A stretch of DNA of 64,000 bases from Sinonovacula constricta (taxonomy: Eukaryota > Mollusca > Bivalvia > Cardiida > Solecurtidae): NCBI GenBank assembly GCA_007844125.1, contig CM017557.1:65520349-65584348 (forward strand). Reading direction: 5' to 3'. Below the pieces are notes generated by a model. It worked only from the letters and a program-made list of their open reading frames with translations. It did no database searches and was not told where the DNA came from. Positions 36,269-48,461 of the stretch are shown one piece after another. Position 1 is the stretch's first letter; each line of letters starts with the position of its first letter. A program made the translations under genes and the position numbers.

Positions 36269-36728
36269 AAAATGCAACACGTATAGCAGTTTTATAATTA
36301 GTATGCAACATGTATAGCAGTTTAATAATTAATATGCAACATGTATAGCAGTTTAATAATTAATATGCAACATGTATAGCAGTTTAATAATTAATATGCA
36401 ACATGTATAGCAGTTTAATAATTAATATGCAACATGTATAGCAGTTTAATAATTAATATGCAACATGTATAGCAGTTTAATAATTAATATGCAACATGTA
36501 TAGCAATTTAATAATTAATATTCAACATGTATAGCAATTTAATAATTAATATTCAACATGTATAGCAATTTTATAATTAATATGCAACATGTATAGCAAT
36601 TTTATAATTAATATGCAACATGTATAGCAGTTTAATAATTAATATGCAACATGTATAGCAATTTAATAATTAATATGCAGCATGTATAGCAGTTTTATAA
36701 TTACATGTAGTATGCCACATGTATAGCA
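36269..36728. repeat. 31-bp minisatellite, about 15 units
   Basis: Unit ATATGCAACATGTATAGCAG plus TTTAATAATTA, with point variants. The array lies 38 bases after the 29-bp one and has no obvious relation to it. Confidence 0.97.
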
Positions 36729-37019
36729 GGTGAAGGTTTAATTTAAATGTACATGGATACTTACAAGCTCAGTCTTCACTTACCTGAACTAAGAGTCAGT
36801 TAGTCCTTTTCAGCATTAATTAGTCTCCAATTATTGGTGGGCATGTTCAATGGCCTGCTATAATTAACAGGTATATCATTAACACATATCAAGCTTCATT
36901 ACATGTGTTAATCACCAAAACTAAATTATCTGCATACAATTTCATTCGTTATAGATAACATGGTGTTTTGATAGAGAAACAGCAGCAAATCATGAAAATC
37001 CTGCTAACAAAGTTTCCGT

Positions 37020-37097
37020 AGCAGGGAGCTGGCTGATCACAGTCTACACTAATTGCTTAAACCTGATCAGTTCTAGCTTAGCAGGCTAAGAGTTAAA
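37020..37097. repeat. Hairpin element, right part (copy 13)
   Basis: AGGGAGCTGGCTGATCACAG, CTACACTAATTGCT and the 3' terminus CTTAGCAGGCTAAGAGTTAA, the inverted counterpart of the left terminus. Confidence 0.7.
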
Positions 37098-37099
37098 AA

Positions 37100-37815
37100 A
37101 CAACAACAAACAACTTTCAACACTGATCTAGTCATAATTTTTTTAAATAAAATCAGTTGTATTCTGAAATGTTCCTATTAGTTATGAAACAATTTTGTTT
37201 ATATCCCATGACCAACATTAACATGTTAATTTCTCACAAAGATGAACTGTTTTATATATATATTGCTACCAAATAATCACTGGCTATGTACAAGTCAGTG
37301 CTTTTTTATCCAATCCATCACATCAGCAACTACGGTTATTTTCGCTAAAGGCAAATGATTTGAATAATGATACTTTCCTCATAACTCACAAAAAGTTTTT
37401 TTTCTTAAATTGATCAAACTCAAAAGTTATTTTTTTATATTTCTACTAATGGATGAGAAAGAAGGTAATATAGGACTTGTCTGTTCAATATAAGCACTAA
37501 ATGTTACTATAGGTTAATTTAGCAACATTGGACTATATATGTGATGGCATTTTTAAGCCCAGATTTCTTGTATTACAGTCCTAAAATGATGTTCACATCT
37601 ATTTCATTTGAAATCCCACTAACTATTCTTAAGCCATTCAATGACAGTGGTCAATTTGAGCAGATATAGCTGCAGTGTTGTACTTCTTTAATCAGGCTAG
37701 TTGTTTCTGATTTCAGTTGGATAAGTTAAACATACTTTAAATCCTTATCCTGTTAGAGTTGTTGAGAACTCCTTTATTTGTTTGGCATCTCCACTTAATT
37801 ACATGCAAGCAGACA
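37100..37815. other. Non-coding
   Basis: Nothing recognised. Confidence 0.4.
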
Positions 37816-37820
37816 TATTA

Positions 37821-37875
37821 CTTAGAACTCTGAAGCAGTTAGAGTAGATCCAGATCTGACGGCTGAGAGATGTTT
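37821..37875. repeat. Hairpin element, left fragment (copy 14)
   Basis: GTTAGAGTAGATCCAGATCT and CTGACGGCTGAGAG only. Confidence 0.4.
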
Positions 37876-37879
37876 TTTC

Positions 37880-38795
37880 TAAAGCAGGTTCAGAGGTAAG
37901 CCAATTAAGAGAGGTTTAGAGATTGAAGGATGAGATAACCTTATATTAACCTTGCCATGTCCCAAAAGCAATGTCCCAATAAACTGGTGATTATCACATT
38001 TTCCACCTATCTGTAATCATCTCAAAGTAGTTGTGAAGTAACCCTCTTGTCATCCCCTTTACCCACTTCATGGTAAATGTGTGACAACTTCTCTGGATTT
38101 TACAAAATATAAACATTAGCTCCTTATTGGCCTTTTTTCTTGTAAAGATTGATTCTGAAATTGGTTTTCTCTTTTTCCTCCTCATCTTCTTCAACTCCAT
38201 CTTAACTACCATCATCATTTCATGCCCAAGAACTATCATCATCGTTACTACCATCCTTGTCATCTTCCGACAGCTTAAATCAAATAGATAAAAACTATCA
38301 TACCAAACGGCCATTGTAACATTGCAATGAAAGTTAGGTCTTATTCTTGGAGACACAAGAGTTGTTGTACAGTTTAGAGTATTGACTCTGAGGTCAACAG
38401 TCGCTGACCAAACAACAAAATTGTATTGACTCTAAGCTTTGATTATTGAAACATATTTGTTTAAAGTATTTCTGTGCCTGAACTGGTTAAATATCAATGA
38501 AAAGTGACTGAAAAATGTTTGTGAACTTTACACTTATTGTACTCGCAACTTCTTGAAAGAAACATGTTGAAATGGCAACAGTAAATTTCATAAACACCCT
38601 GCCTGGTAAAACCAGCTTCAAAATCTTAGAGACGATGGTTTCATAGACAGACTTAGAGCCTGTACTTACCAACCAAAGAATTGTTTAAGTAATGGATTTA
38701 AGGACTTGATCTCTACAAAGTATTAAAACATGGAAACATGTTTAAACATTTTGATGACATGGACGATACTTCTTTAGGGTGAAAATCCTCTTTTA
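37880..38795. other. Non-coding; pyrimidine-rich CATC-type stretch
   Basis: Low-complexity CTTCATCATC sequence at about 38165-38275 creates a charged minus-strand frame that is not supported as a gene. Confidence 0.4.
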
Positions 38796-38800
38796 ACCAG

Positions 38801-38995
38801 AGGCGCCCTTGGCGTAGTGGTAGAGTCGCTGACTTGTAACTCCTATGACTGCTTAGCCCCTCAATGCGTGGGTTTGAGTCCCGTTTGGGGCAAAATGTCT
38901 TCCATTTGACCTGCAGTGCACCGGTGGTTCTACCCACAAATTTGTTTGGGGGTCTTCCTCCACCAAAAATAGCTGGACGTCGCTTTTCACTCCTT
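38801..38995 (+). mobile_element. SINE-B copy 6, well preserved head
   Basis: A-box TGGCGTAGTGGTAGAGTC and B-box GTGGGTTTGAGTCCC at tRNA spacing, then GCAGTGCACCGGTGGTTC, TCTTCCTCCACC and AGCTGGACGTCGC. The minus-strand frame through it is not a gene. Confidence 0.9.
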
Positions 38996-39080
38996 TAATA
39001 GAGAACATATCCCAACCTAATGGTGTTTCCAGCCAATAAAGGGATAACAACAAAGAAAGTCTTAATTTGGTTGGTATGAA

Positions 39081-39383
39081 AATGGTGACTTTAGGGATTG
39101 GGATTTGCCGGCATTTTTGCCGATACTGCGCAGCAGCATTTCTGTCATTATAGCACACGGGCATTTATGAGGTGGCCAGAGACTGAACCCGGCCGGTCCA
39201 TTATACTGACACCGACGAGTCAGGCGTAATGCTGTCCCCTTAGCCCCGTGCGTTAAGAGGGAAGCCACTACTACCAACTTTAAAGTCTTTGGTTTGACGG
39301 GTCGGGGTTTGAACCCACAACCTCCCGATCTGCAAGCCAACGCTCTACCACCTGAGCTATTGCGGTGGGTAATGGTAACTTTA
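39081..39383 (-). mobile_element. SINE-A copy 3 with 13-bp target-site duplication
   Basis: The element (39094-39370) has the family body and reversed B box. It is bounded by AATGGTGACTTTA (39081-39093) and AATGGTAACTTTA (39371-39383). Joining the flanks recreates a sequence similar to 45661-45712, an unoccupied paralogous site. Confidence 0.92.
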
Positions 39384-40230
39384 TTTCAAGTCATGACTTG
39401 GACTTAGGTTAGGGAATGTGCACCTAATAACAAGCTATGTCTTGACAAACTGATCTTGCAAATGATACTAAGAAAGTTGACTTTGAAGAATTTACATACA
39501 TTTAAGGGATGCTCTTACTAGTTGACAAATTTTCATATGATGTGACTGATAATGACTGATTATGACAACACAAAAAGTGTTTAAGGCATAATATTACAGT
39601 GAACTTAATTTTGAAAACAAGAAGACTGAACTTTAAATGAATGGGAAGAAACCCAACAAACCAAAAAGTGCTTGTAAAGACTTGTGACTGTCAAGTATTT
39701 ACGTGCTGATTACCACAGTAAATGTAGCACTGTAACTGCTTCTGTGGACATTTTTTTCTAAGTTTAAGTGCCTGAAAAGATTAAAAAAGAAAAAATCCAA
39801 ATGAACAAATAAAAAGGCAGATTATCTTAGACGTTTGAAGTAATCTCTCAGTCTAGAATTGGCAGCATTATGTATTATCACAGTGAAGAAAGCACTATGT
39901 CTGGATATACCAGTTCTGTAGGTCTTAGGACAATTGCTATGTCAAAAACCTAAAAATAAACAAAGTTCTAGTAGACTTCTGACAGTGGCAATGTTGACAG
40001 CCTGATCGGGTGGAAGCCGTGCAGGCGAGACAATGTCAATACTGATAGGATTATCTGTGTCTTGTTACTGGATATGCCTAATGAAGCGGGAAGAAATTTG
40101 GAAATAAGATTAACTTTAAAGATCCCAGAGTAAACGGGTTGATATGACCTTTATTTGGATAGATTATAGTCAATCTAGGATCAATAAAGTAGTAATAATC
40201 ACTGTATAAAAAAACTTGAACAAAATGTTT
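39384..40230. other. Non-coding
   Basis: Nothing recognised. Confidence 0.4.
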
Positions 40231-40527
40231 GTTGTGTTTATAGTCCCACCAGCAATGTTGTAGCTACATGGAGACTGTGTCCACTTAAAACAGAATTAGT
40301 GCTGCCTTCACTGTGTTTAGCATGCTGTGCCTCCACACCCAGTCACAGTAACCTGAAACCAGCTAGATCAGTAGTGGAACTACTCTTATATTGGCTTGAG
40401 TGTTGTCAAGGGAGCTATCTATACCACTTCCAGACCTTAGCATTTTTGTATTTGGTATGTTGAATGCAAGCCATCTATACCTGGAGATGATGTTCTTCCA
40501 GTTGCACTAACAGATCGGGTTCCATAA
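40231..40527 (-). mobile_element. SINE-C copy 2
   Basis: Carries reversed TCCCACCAGCAATG, GTGCTGCCTTCACTGTG, CACCCAGTCACAGTAAC and a degraded tRNA head. Confidence 0.75.
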
Positions 40528-41034
40528 CCTTGTAACAAAATGAAACTAATATTCATGGTAATAGAATCATTTTTAAATCATTTTTCCTGTTTGGCCAAAA
40601 AGCTTTGATGCAATACAAAATGAAATGCGGAAATTAACTGTTTGGATAAATTGAACAGGCAAATTCTATGGATGGTTTGTGAATGCTACATCTAGCCTTG
40701 GTTTGACTTTTGGGTAAACATCAAGGCTTTGTGCCTGGTCTTAATTATTTATTTCTTGTTGGACGTGACATTTTTAAAAGAACAGTAATGGTCAATATTG
40801 TATCAAACAGATTGTAAGGCTTTGTAAAGGTGTAAGGTAAATAATGGAATTGAAATAAAGTCCATGATCATTCATGATTTGGTGGTATTGAAACAGGTAA
40901 CCTGGTGTAGTTTGTGCAGGGTGACTTAAGTCACCAGTTGACCAAGGGGTCAAGATAATGTCCAAAACTGTGTCACATTGCCAGTATGGATACCAAGTCA
41001 CTTGTGTTGATCATGTAGACTTGGCATTTTTGTT

Positions 41035-41275
41035 TAAGTTTTTGAAATACATCTTAGCAAGCAATTATGATAATAACAGCAACGTTCAGCTGTTTTGGTG
41101 GAAGAAAACCCAGACAAATGCCTGGGTAGAACCAATGGCGCACTGCAGGTCAGCTGAAAGACCTTCCCACATTTAGTCCTTCACCACCAATGGGACTCGA
41201 ATCCATGCAGTGGCAAGTTACAAGTTGGTAACTCTACCACAATAGTTACAATGCCATGAGCACCCTGTAGGCTTA
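41035..41275 (-). mobile_element. SINE-B copy 7
   Basis: AAATACATCTTAGCAAGC, GGTAGAACCAATGGCGCAC, AATGGGACTCGAATCCATG (B-box reversed) and AACTCTACCACAATAG in family order. Confidence 0.85.
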
Positions 41276-41775
41276 ATTGTTGCTTTTTACCAAGGATCAG
41301 CTTTTGGGCGATGTCGCTTGCTACAGCATCCAGAGTTATAAGAAAGCTGAATTTCGTAGACACCAAGGATTGACTCGTAAAAAATTACTTCTACAATTAG
41401 ATGTTTGTGACTTTGTTGTAATTTTTTGTCCCGTTGAATAATCTATATTTTTAGAAGAAGTGTGTTTCTTTTTGCAGCTGAAGACTTGCCTGCTTTCTAA
41501 TGCATTGTGCGTTTGATTTTCCACAAAATAACTTGTGACCATTATTTGCATATGTTTAATTACTCACAAGATTGAATTGATACCTTCCAAACACAACTTT
41601 TCAGCACTTTTATATAATTTTTTTTTTTTTCCTTTGGTAGATTGCTTTATATTGTTAGTATATTTTTCAAAAGAAGAGCACATTAATCAAAAGTGAGTCC
41701 CCAGGCTGTGATTATTATTAGTCACAAAAGTCGTTATTGGTCTCTTGTGGAATAGCTCCCTTCTTAATGCACAAA

Positions 41776-41905
41776 TATGACTGATTGCGGTATCATGCCC
41801 GGTGTTCACAGGACACTATACACAGTGAAGGCAGCACTATATCTGCTTCACTTGAACACAGTCTACCTATAACTGAAGGATTGTTGGTGGGACAATAAAC
41901 CCAAC
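41776..41905 (+). mobile_element. SINE-C 3' half (copy 3)
   Basis: GGTATCATGCCCGGTGTTC, ACACAGTGAAGGCAGCACTA and the tail TTGGTGGGACAATAAACCCA. Confidence 0.85.
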
Positions 41906-42194
41906 AAACAAACTTGACGGGTCCTCACCTCAGGGTAGTATACATCATGTTTTAAACTAAAGATACTACAAATACAAGAAATCAGCATCCTTTATCATAT
42001 GTCTTGGTCTGTTGAGTTTGATACCTGGCAATGGCTGACCAAGTAGTTTAGTATAATTAGGATGATTCATACAAATAACACATTATCTGCTGTATGTGCA
42101 TGCTTTACTTTTAGCAAACAACCTTATCAAAGGAAACTTGTAATGGTTCTATTCGAGACACAAGTTGCCAAAGTTCAAATTTTTGTTAGTCGAC

Positions 42195-42235
42195 ATTTCC
42201 CAGCAGGGAGATGGCCGATATAGACCTGCACTGTT
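42195..42235. repeat. Hairpin element, right arm fragment (copy 15)
   Basis: AGGGAGATGGCCGATATAG then ACCTGCACTGTTTGCTG. Confidence 0.5.
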
Positions 42236-42417
42236 TGCTGAAGTCTGGTACATACATGCTAAGCAGGTTCAGAGGTTGCTTTGGTTTTTGTAGGTCTTGA
42301 ACTTTTTATGGATAACTTCACCCCAGCATTGTAGGACAATAAACTTCACTTGTTCTGATGTTTATTGGGCTCATTTCTTTACCTCCATAGAAAACGACAT
42401 TGATACACAATAAATCT

Positions 42418-42432
42418 AGGTCACAGTGACCC
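42418..42432. promoter_or_regulatory. Perfect palindromic ERE-like site
   Basis: AGGTCACAGTGACCC matches the estrogen response element core GGTCAnnnTGACC exactly. There is no gene nearby to link it to. Confidence 0.3.
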
Positions 42433-42933
42433 ATGGGATACTTGTAACCTGGTTACGAATTACTTAACTAAATGACATCATCAGCCTGACATCATTGAAA
42501 TATTTGACGTTCACTATTCATTTTGTTTTTGAGGAGTACTGTTGCATTTTTAGAAAGTATAATTTGTGAGAAAGTAAAACATGGTAGGAAAAATTATTAA
42601 CAGCAAATATGAGGTGATTTTTATTCAGCACTATTTATGTTTGCAGTAGAATATTGCACAACAACATAACATGACCTAGATGGAAATGAAATTAATGACC
42701 TGTGCTATATATTTATAAGGAAATATTAAATTGCACTTTTTATAAAGTTGTTAATGTTTGGAGATAGAATTGATATTGTTTATGTTAAGTTGCGGCTTTA
42801 GCTGAGGAAAGACTTAAGATAGGGATCGTGTGTGCATAATCTCTTTGGTTCACACATCTTTGATTTCATTTGATTAGAAATGACTTGAACTTGTATTAAC
42901 TCCTCATAACTGCCTATTTTGGGTAGAACCAAC

Positions 42934-43518
42934 ACTCAGGTTGCACCTACCTGGAACAATTGGTAGTAATTTAGTACTCAGGTTGCACCTACCTGGAACA
43001 ATTGGTAGTAATTTAGTACTCAGATTGCACCTACCTGGAACAATTGGTAGTAATTTAGTACTCAGATTGCACCTACCTGGAACAATTGGTAGTAATTTAG
43101 TACTCAGATTGCACCTACCTGGAACAATTGGTAGTAATTTAGTACTCAAATCACGCCTACCTGGAGCAATGTATAGTAAATTAGTACTCAGATTGCACCT
43201 ACCCGAAGTATTATACAGTAAATTGGAACTCAGATTGCACCTACCTAGAGTAATGTGTAGTAAATAAGTACTCAGATGGCTTTTACCTGGAGCAATTAGC
43301 AGTAAATTAGTGCTCAGATGGCACCTACTTGGAGTATTATACAGTAAATAAGTACTCAGATTGTACCTACCTGGAGCACTGTGTAGTAAATAAGTACTAA
43401 GATCTCACCTACCTGGAGCATTGTGCAGTAAATTAGTACTCACATTGTTCATACCTAGAGCATTGTGCAGTAAATTAGTACTCATATTGCACCTGCCTGG
43501 AGCAATGTGCAGTAAATA
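42934..43518. repeat. 42-bp minisatellite, about 14 units
   Basis: Unit CTCAGGTTGCACCTACCTGG plus a remainder ending TAGTAATTTAGTA. The first five units are near-identical and later ones diverge. The period is a multiple of three, so both strands stay open (LHLPGTIGSNLVLR repeats) without coding evidence. Confidence 0.97.
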
Positions 43519-43549
43519 GTTTTGTCCAAGGACTAACATCACATTGTTG

Positions 43550-43615
43550 ATTGGGGCTTTGAACTCAGGACCCTATTATCCAGAGGTCAACATCTACACC
43601 ATGGATGCTAATGTG
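43550..43615 (-). mobile_element. tRNA-like remnant
   Basis: On the reverse strand TCCATGGTGTAGATGTTG and CTGAGTTCAAAGCCCC resemble A and B boxes. Confidence 0.35.
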
Positions 43616-44094
43616 ATACCTTTTTATGTGTTTGTTATACAGATGTAGGTAACTATAAATAGTAAGTGTGATTAAGAGAATAGCGAAGTGTGTTTTGGAT
43701 TAACAATAACAAATCCACTTTATGTGACAGTTTCTTGTTCTGGTTTATATTCATGGCTAACTACCCCTTGAAGGGTTTATACTAGGAACCATGGTGGGTT
43801 TAGCCATGGGGATGTACATTATACATGTAAACAGATGGGTCTGGCTTAGCAAGAGACCAAGAGGATTATGCATGGAATTTGTAGGGGAAGGGGAAAAAAA
43901 CAGGAAATTAACTACAGAAATCAGACTTTGTTATGCTCCATGTGTGTAGGCCCAGATGTAGGAGGTCAATTGAGAAAGTAGGTTACAGTGACTTGGTCAC
44001 AGTTATATGGTGTGTTTTTTAAATTATTGTGCCATTATTAAGCCAATCAGCATATATTGTTCGTGACAGACATACAAATGGCAGATATTTAAAA

Positions 44095-44240
44095 AAATGT
44101 ATACATTACAGCAACCTTGTAATGGTCATTATAGTGACGTCCAGTCACTATGGTGGAGGAAGATCACAGACAAATGTGTGGGTATATAACCACGGGCCCA
44201 CAGATCTTCCCACATTGTCCATCATCCAGACCTGCAAGAT
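44095..44240 (-). mobile_element. SINE-B copy 8 (3' part)
   Basis: ATTATAGTGACGTCCAGTC, TGGTGGAGGAAGATCACAG and CCACAGATCTTCCCACATTG. Confidence 0.75.
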
Positions 44241-44554
44241 TGTTTAACAACATCTTATGTTTATCCTTTAATTTTATTTCCTCATATATCACAGTCATAC
44301 ATAGTTTTCAAATGTTAACTTTCTTTACTGTAACCTTATGCCTAACCTGTAGTTTATTTTCTTCAGGTCAGTGAGGATCTCTCTTTCATCCTTATAATGT
44401 AATGTGCAGTTGTCTTAGTAAAAAAAAAACTTTTTTTCCATAATGCTTTCAGCTCATACATAATTTAGATTGGAACTATAAGTCTATAGACATTAGGTTC
44501 ATTAATCAAGTTTAAATCACTTGTATTATATGCTTCTAAACAACAGATAATACT

Positions 44555-44838
44555 TGGCTCCAGGTATGGGAAGCCCCTAGGGGTTCAATCCTGGGCCGCA
44601 ACATACCAAAGTCATTAAAAAATGGTAGTGGTTAAGCTCCCTTGTTACACCCAAGCAAATATAAGGGTAGTTTCAAGGCTGGTTGACCTGGTGCCAGGAT
44701 ACTATGACTGGGTGTGGTATCATGCCAGGTGTTGACGGTGTGCTATACACAGTGAAGGCAGCACTATGTCTGCTTCAAATGGACACCATCTCCAGATAAC
44801 TGAAATACTGTTGGTGGGATGATAAACCCAATAAAAAA
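44555..44838 (+). mobile_element. SINE-C copy 4
   Basis: Head with B-box-like GGGGTTCAATCCTGG, then AATGGTAGTGG, GACTGGGTGTGGTATC, ACACAGTGAAGGCAGC and tail GTTGGTGGGATGATAAACCC. Confidence 0.9.
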
Positions 44839-45369
44839 TCAGATAATACTTTTAAATAGATAATTCTATTCACACCATGAATGGTACTTTAAATCCTGTT
44901 GATCCTAAATATGACTGATTTTACTTCCTTATTGTCAATGATAATGACTCCTCTACATATTAGTTCAAGTACATCAGGTAATATTTGTTCAGATATTGTA
45001 TTACTTTCCTTCTCTCATGTTTGATCATATTATAGCTTAACTTTCAACTGTTAATCATTTACAATTAAGGTTAATTGACTACCGACCTTTAATAGATAGT
45101 TTCCACTATTATTGGCTCATCCTTAAATAAAATGAACAGTGTTTCGTTTTTGGTTGTATTTCTTTTTACTTTTTATACTGCCGGTATCAAAATATAGTTT
45201 GGATATTAAAAAATACTTCATAAAAGCTTTTTAATTTTATATAAAATTCTGTAAAATGGACTGAAAAACAAAAACACAGTGGTGATTTTAATACAGCACA
45301 TATTTCCAGATTTCAGTTTGCATTAGCTTCTGCCTTCAAAGATGACTGCCTTAATCTGTCTTATCAGTG

Positions 45370-45455
45370 CCTATGATATCACATGGAAACTATCTATATA
45401 CCTAGCTAAATTTGTCTAGGACTAAGTTGATCTGAATCTGCACTATTTTCAGCCA
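45370..45455. repeat. Hairpin element, degraded (copy 16)
   Basis: CTAAGTTGATCTGAATCTGC then ACTATTTTCAGCC matches the right arm. Confidence 0.4.
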
Positions 45456-45459
45456 TGTC

Positions 45460-46010
45460 TCTGTCATATATATAGGTTATATTTACCTGTATTCACCATT
45501 TATTCTTTAGCAAGAATTTCCCACATGCTAGATTATAAGACACAATATATTCACAATCATTTTGCAAGATACAGGTCTGAAATTTTGCTCGATGTTTAAA
45601 CTGAGCTATTATTGGACTGAAAATCATATTTGTAAACAAGAAAGAAAAACTTTTGTTTTGCTGGTATAAAAATGGTGACTTGACTTCAAGACATGACTCG
45701 TCTTACTTTCTGAAACATTTTTCAGGTGAGATTGGGCTCAAGCTAAAACTGCTGATTGCATAATATTTACTTATTATATCTTTTACACTTCAATTTAATG
45801 TCCTAAAACTACACCTGTTCCAATTTGATTGGATATGAAAATACAATCTGCAAGTGGGGCCTGGATTTAAGATTTGTTGTTGAAAACAGACCTGTAGGCA
45901 TTAAGGGTGGTATCCATCAGTTTGCCTGTATCAATTATTTATTCTGGGTAATTTGTACTTAATTGCTCCATAAGCTTGCACTTTAATTTAAGTAAAAGCT
46001 ATTTTATATC
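45460..46010. other. Non-coding; includes the SINE-A3 empty site
   Basis: 45661-45712 resembles the joined flanks of SINE-A copy 3 (ATGGTGACTTGACTTCAAG). Confidence 0.5.
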
Positions 46011-46016
46011 ACTAGC

Positions 46017-46325
46017 TCGATTGTTAGAGGGATGGGGATGGGATTAGCCGACATTTTTTTTGCCGACACTGCGCAGCGACATTGCTATCATTATAGCACA
46101 GGGGCACTTATGAGGTGCCCAGGGACTGAACCCGGCCGGTCCATTATACTGACACCGACGAGTCAGGCGTAATGCTGTCCCCTTAGCCCCGAGCGTTAGG
46201 AGGGAAGCCACTACTACCAACTTTAAAGTCTTTGGTATGACCCGGCCGGGGTTTGAACCCACGACCTCTCGATCCGCAAGCCGACGCTCTACCATCTGAG
46301 CTATTGCGGCCGGTCGATTGGTAGA
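46017..46325 (-). mobile_element. SINE-A copy 4, full length, 12-bp target-site duplication
   Basis: Element 46029-46313 (285 bp) between TCGATTGTTAGA (46017-46028) and TCGATTGGTAGA (46314-46325). The minus-strand 5' end is GGCCGCAATAGCTCAGATGG (A box) with B-box GTGGGTTTCAAACC-like sequence (reverse: GGGGTTTGAACCC), and a tail of ATCCC repeats. Best copy for defining the family. Confidence 0.93.
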
Positions 46326-46575
46326 TGGTACACACCATGAAATATATCCCCAAATTGTTGTTTACTTTAGTTTAAAAACATCTAACTGTGGAGCATTGCT
46401 CGGATAGGAAGTACTTTTTTGTAATGGCCAGTGGGGTGTTATGCCTTACCTTAAATTTCACATGGAAACAGCCTTTTGTGGGATCGTTTGATATAACAAT
46501 ATATTTTATCTGGTTGCATGAGAGAAAAATTGTTGGTCTAAGCTGTAGGAGACCACCTTTAAAGGGAGAGAATCC
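46326..46575. repeat. Dispersed repeat, copy 1 (partner 50497-50862)
   Basis: Shares with 50497-50862 the order ATTGGTAGA, GGATAGGAAGTAC-like, GGGATC-TTT, TTGGTCTAA and CACCTTTAAA. The overlapping frames here on both strands have no other support. Confidence 0.5.
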
Positions 46576-46806
46576 TATTTGTATCTTATGAATCACTTGT
46601 GAAGGAGGTTTTAATTATAAAAAGTATACACTCTGTAATAAGGGTTATAATGGCTTCATCATGACTAATCCCATCATATTAGATGATGCAGAACTAAACA
46701 CATGTGGTATTTCTAACACATTATTACATGGACCCTGATTGATGTAAATCCACACACACGATTAGTTTATACTGGTTTATAACTTCTGTAATTACTTAAC
46801 ATGTTT

Positions 46807-47690
46807 GAGGATGTGGCAGGCAATGTATTTCTAGGATGTGGCAGTCAATGTACTTCTGCAATATGGCAGGCAATGTATTTCTAAAATATAGCAGGCAATG
46901 TATTTCTATGATATGGCAGGCATTGTATTTCCATGATATGGCAGGCAACATATTTTTATGATATGGCAGGCAATGTATTTCTAGGATATGACAGGCATAG
47001 TATTTCTAAAATATGGCAGGAAATGTATTTCTTTGATATGGCAGGCAATGTATTTCTAGGATATAGCAGGCAATGTATTTCTAGGATATGGCAGGCAATG
47101 TATTTCTAGGATATGGCAGACTATATATTTTTAGGATATGGCAGGCAATGTATTTCTAGGATATGGCAGGCAACATATTTTTATGATATGGCAGGCAATG
47201 TATTTCTAGGATATGACAAGCAATATATTACTAGGATATGGCAGGAAATGTATTTCTTTGATATGGCAGGCAATGTATTTCTAGGATATAGCAGGCAGTG
47301 TATTTCTAGGATATGGCAGGCAATGTATTTCTAGGATATGGCAGACTATATATTTTTAGGATATGGCAGGCAATGTATTTCTAGGATATGGCAAGCAATG
47401 TATTTCTAGAACATGGCAGGCAATGTATTTCTAGGATATGGCAGGCAATATATATTATAAGGATATGGCAGGCTATATATTTTTTAGGATATGGCAGGAA
47501 ATGTATTTTTTAGGATGAGGTAGGCAATTTATTTTTTAGGATATGGCAGGTAAAGTATTTTTAGGATATGGCAGGCAAAGTATTTTGTAGGATATGTATA
47601 TTTTTATTAGGATATGACTGGCAATTTTTTTAGGATATGGCAGGCAATGTATATTTAAGGATATTAATATGGCAGACAATGTTTTTATGT
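46807..47690. repeat. 25-bp minisatellite, about 35 units
   Basis: Unit GGATATGGCAGGCAATGTAT plus TTCTA. The frame reading FLGYGRQCISRIWQ is a product of the repeat. Confidence 0.97.
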
Positions 47691-47699
47691 TCATTTTTT

Positions 47700-48052
47700 T
47701 ATAAATATGTAAATATTTCAACAAATAATTATGATTTGTTTTGTTCAGATCACAAGTGCAAGTCAAAGGAGTACTTTTTCATAAGATCCACATTTACACG
47801 GCTGTTCATTCATTCTGATTTTAGTATTGAGCAAAAAATATGTTAGTGCAAGGATTGTAATGTAATGCAATTTATACATATCACATTGCTTGAAAATGTT
47901 GTATGTTTATATGTATTGTTCAGAACATTGTAATACAGAGACAGTAAAGTATTTTACAAATGACTGACTTATAAACTCTGTCCTTTATGGCTGACACACA
48001 TGGCTAGATGGATCAGATTTTTTTCTATGTTTTGTTTTCCAGATTACTTATG
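47700..48052. other. Non-coding
   Basis: Nothing recognised. It ends with a strong pyrimidine tract and acceptor-like CTATGTTTTGTTTTCCAG. Confidence 0.4.
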
Positions 48053-48231
48053 ATGAAAGAATGATGGTACCCAGACTTAGAATTGACATCCTAAGTTACA
48101 AAAAGCCACACAATGCAACTGTTTCCTTTAAAAATATTTATGAAAAAAACATCTGTCTTAAAAAAAATGCAAGGAATACTGATACTACTGTGTGTCTGTT
48201 TGTATTAAATTTCAAAACTGTTGATATATAA
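48043..48231 (+). other. Open frame after a strong acceptor; candidate exon, weak
   Basis: After TTTTGTTTTCCAG at about 48042 a frame of about 62 codons is open (ITYDERMMVPRLRIDILSYKK...) until TAA near 48231. No good donor is seen, so it would have to be a terminal exon or chance. Confidence 0.15.
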
Positions 48232-48461
48232 ATGGACCCAGGAGAAAAAAATGCACACATTGTCGCTGATGAAAGTGACTAATTCGACCTCGCCCTAAGT
48301 TACCTTTTTGGTGAGAGTTACCTGCCATGGGTTGAGTGTACCATAGTTGCTTCAAGATGTGTATTCACTTGAGTGTATGAAAAGGGAAGCTAAATAAAGG
48401 AGCTTAGGGAGCCTGGGGTCCAAACTTCATCAGCCTCAGGTTACATTCTCCCAATATCCTC

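Noticed and set aside
38356..38994. Charged minus-strand frame at 37994-38356
   Set aside because: Crosses a CATC-type pyrimidine-rich stretch; no coding or splice evidence.
42904..43267. Overlapping plus and minus frames of 14-residue repeats
   Set aside because: A 42-bp tandem repeat keeps both strands open automatically.
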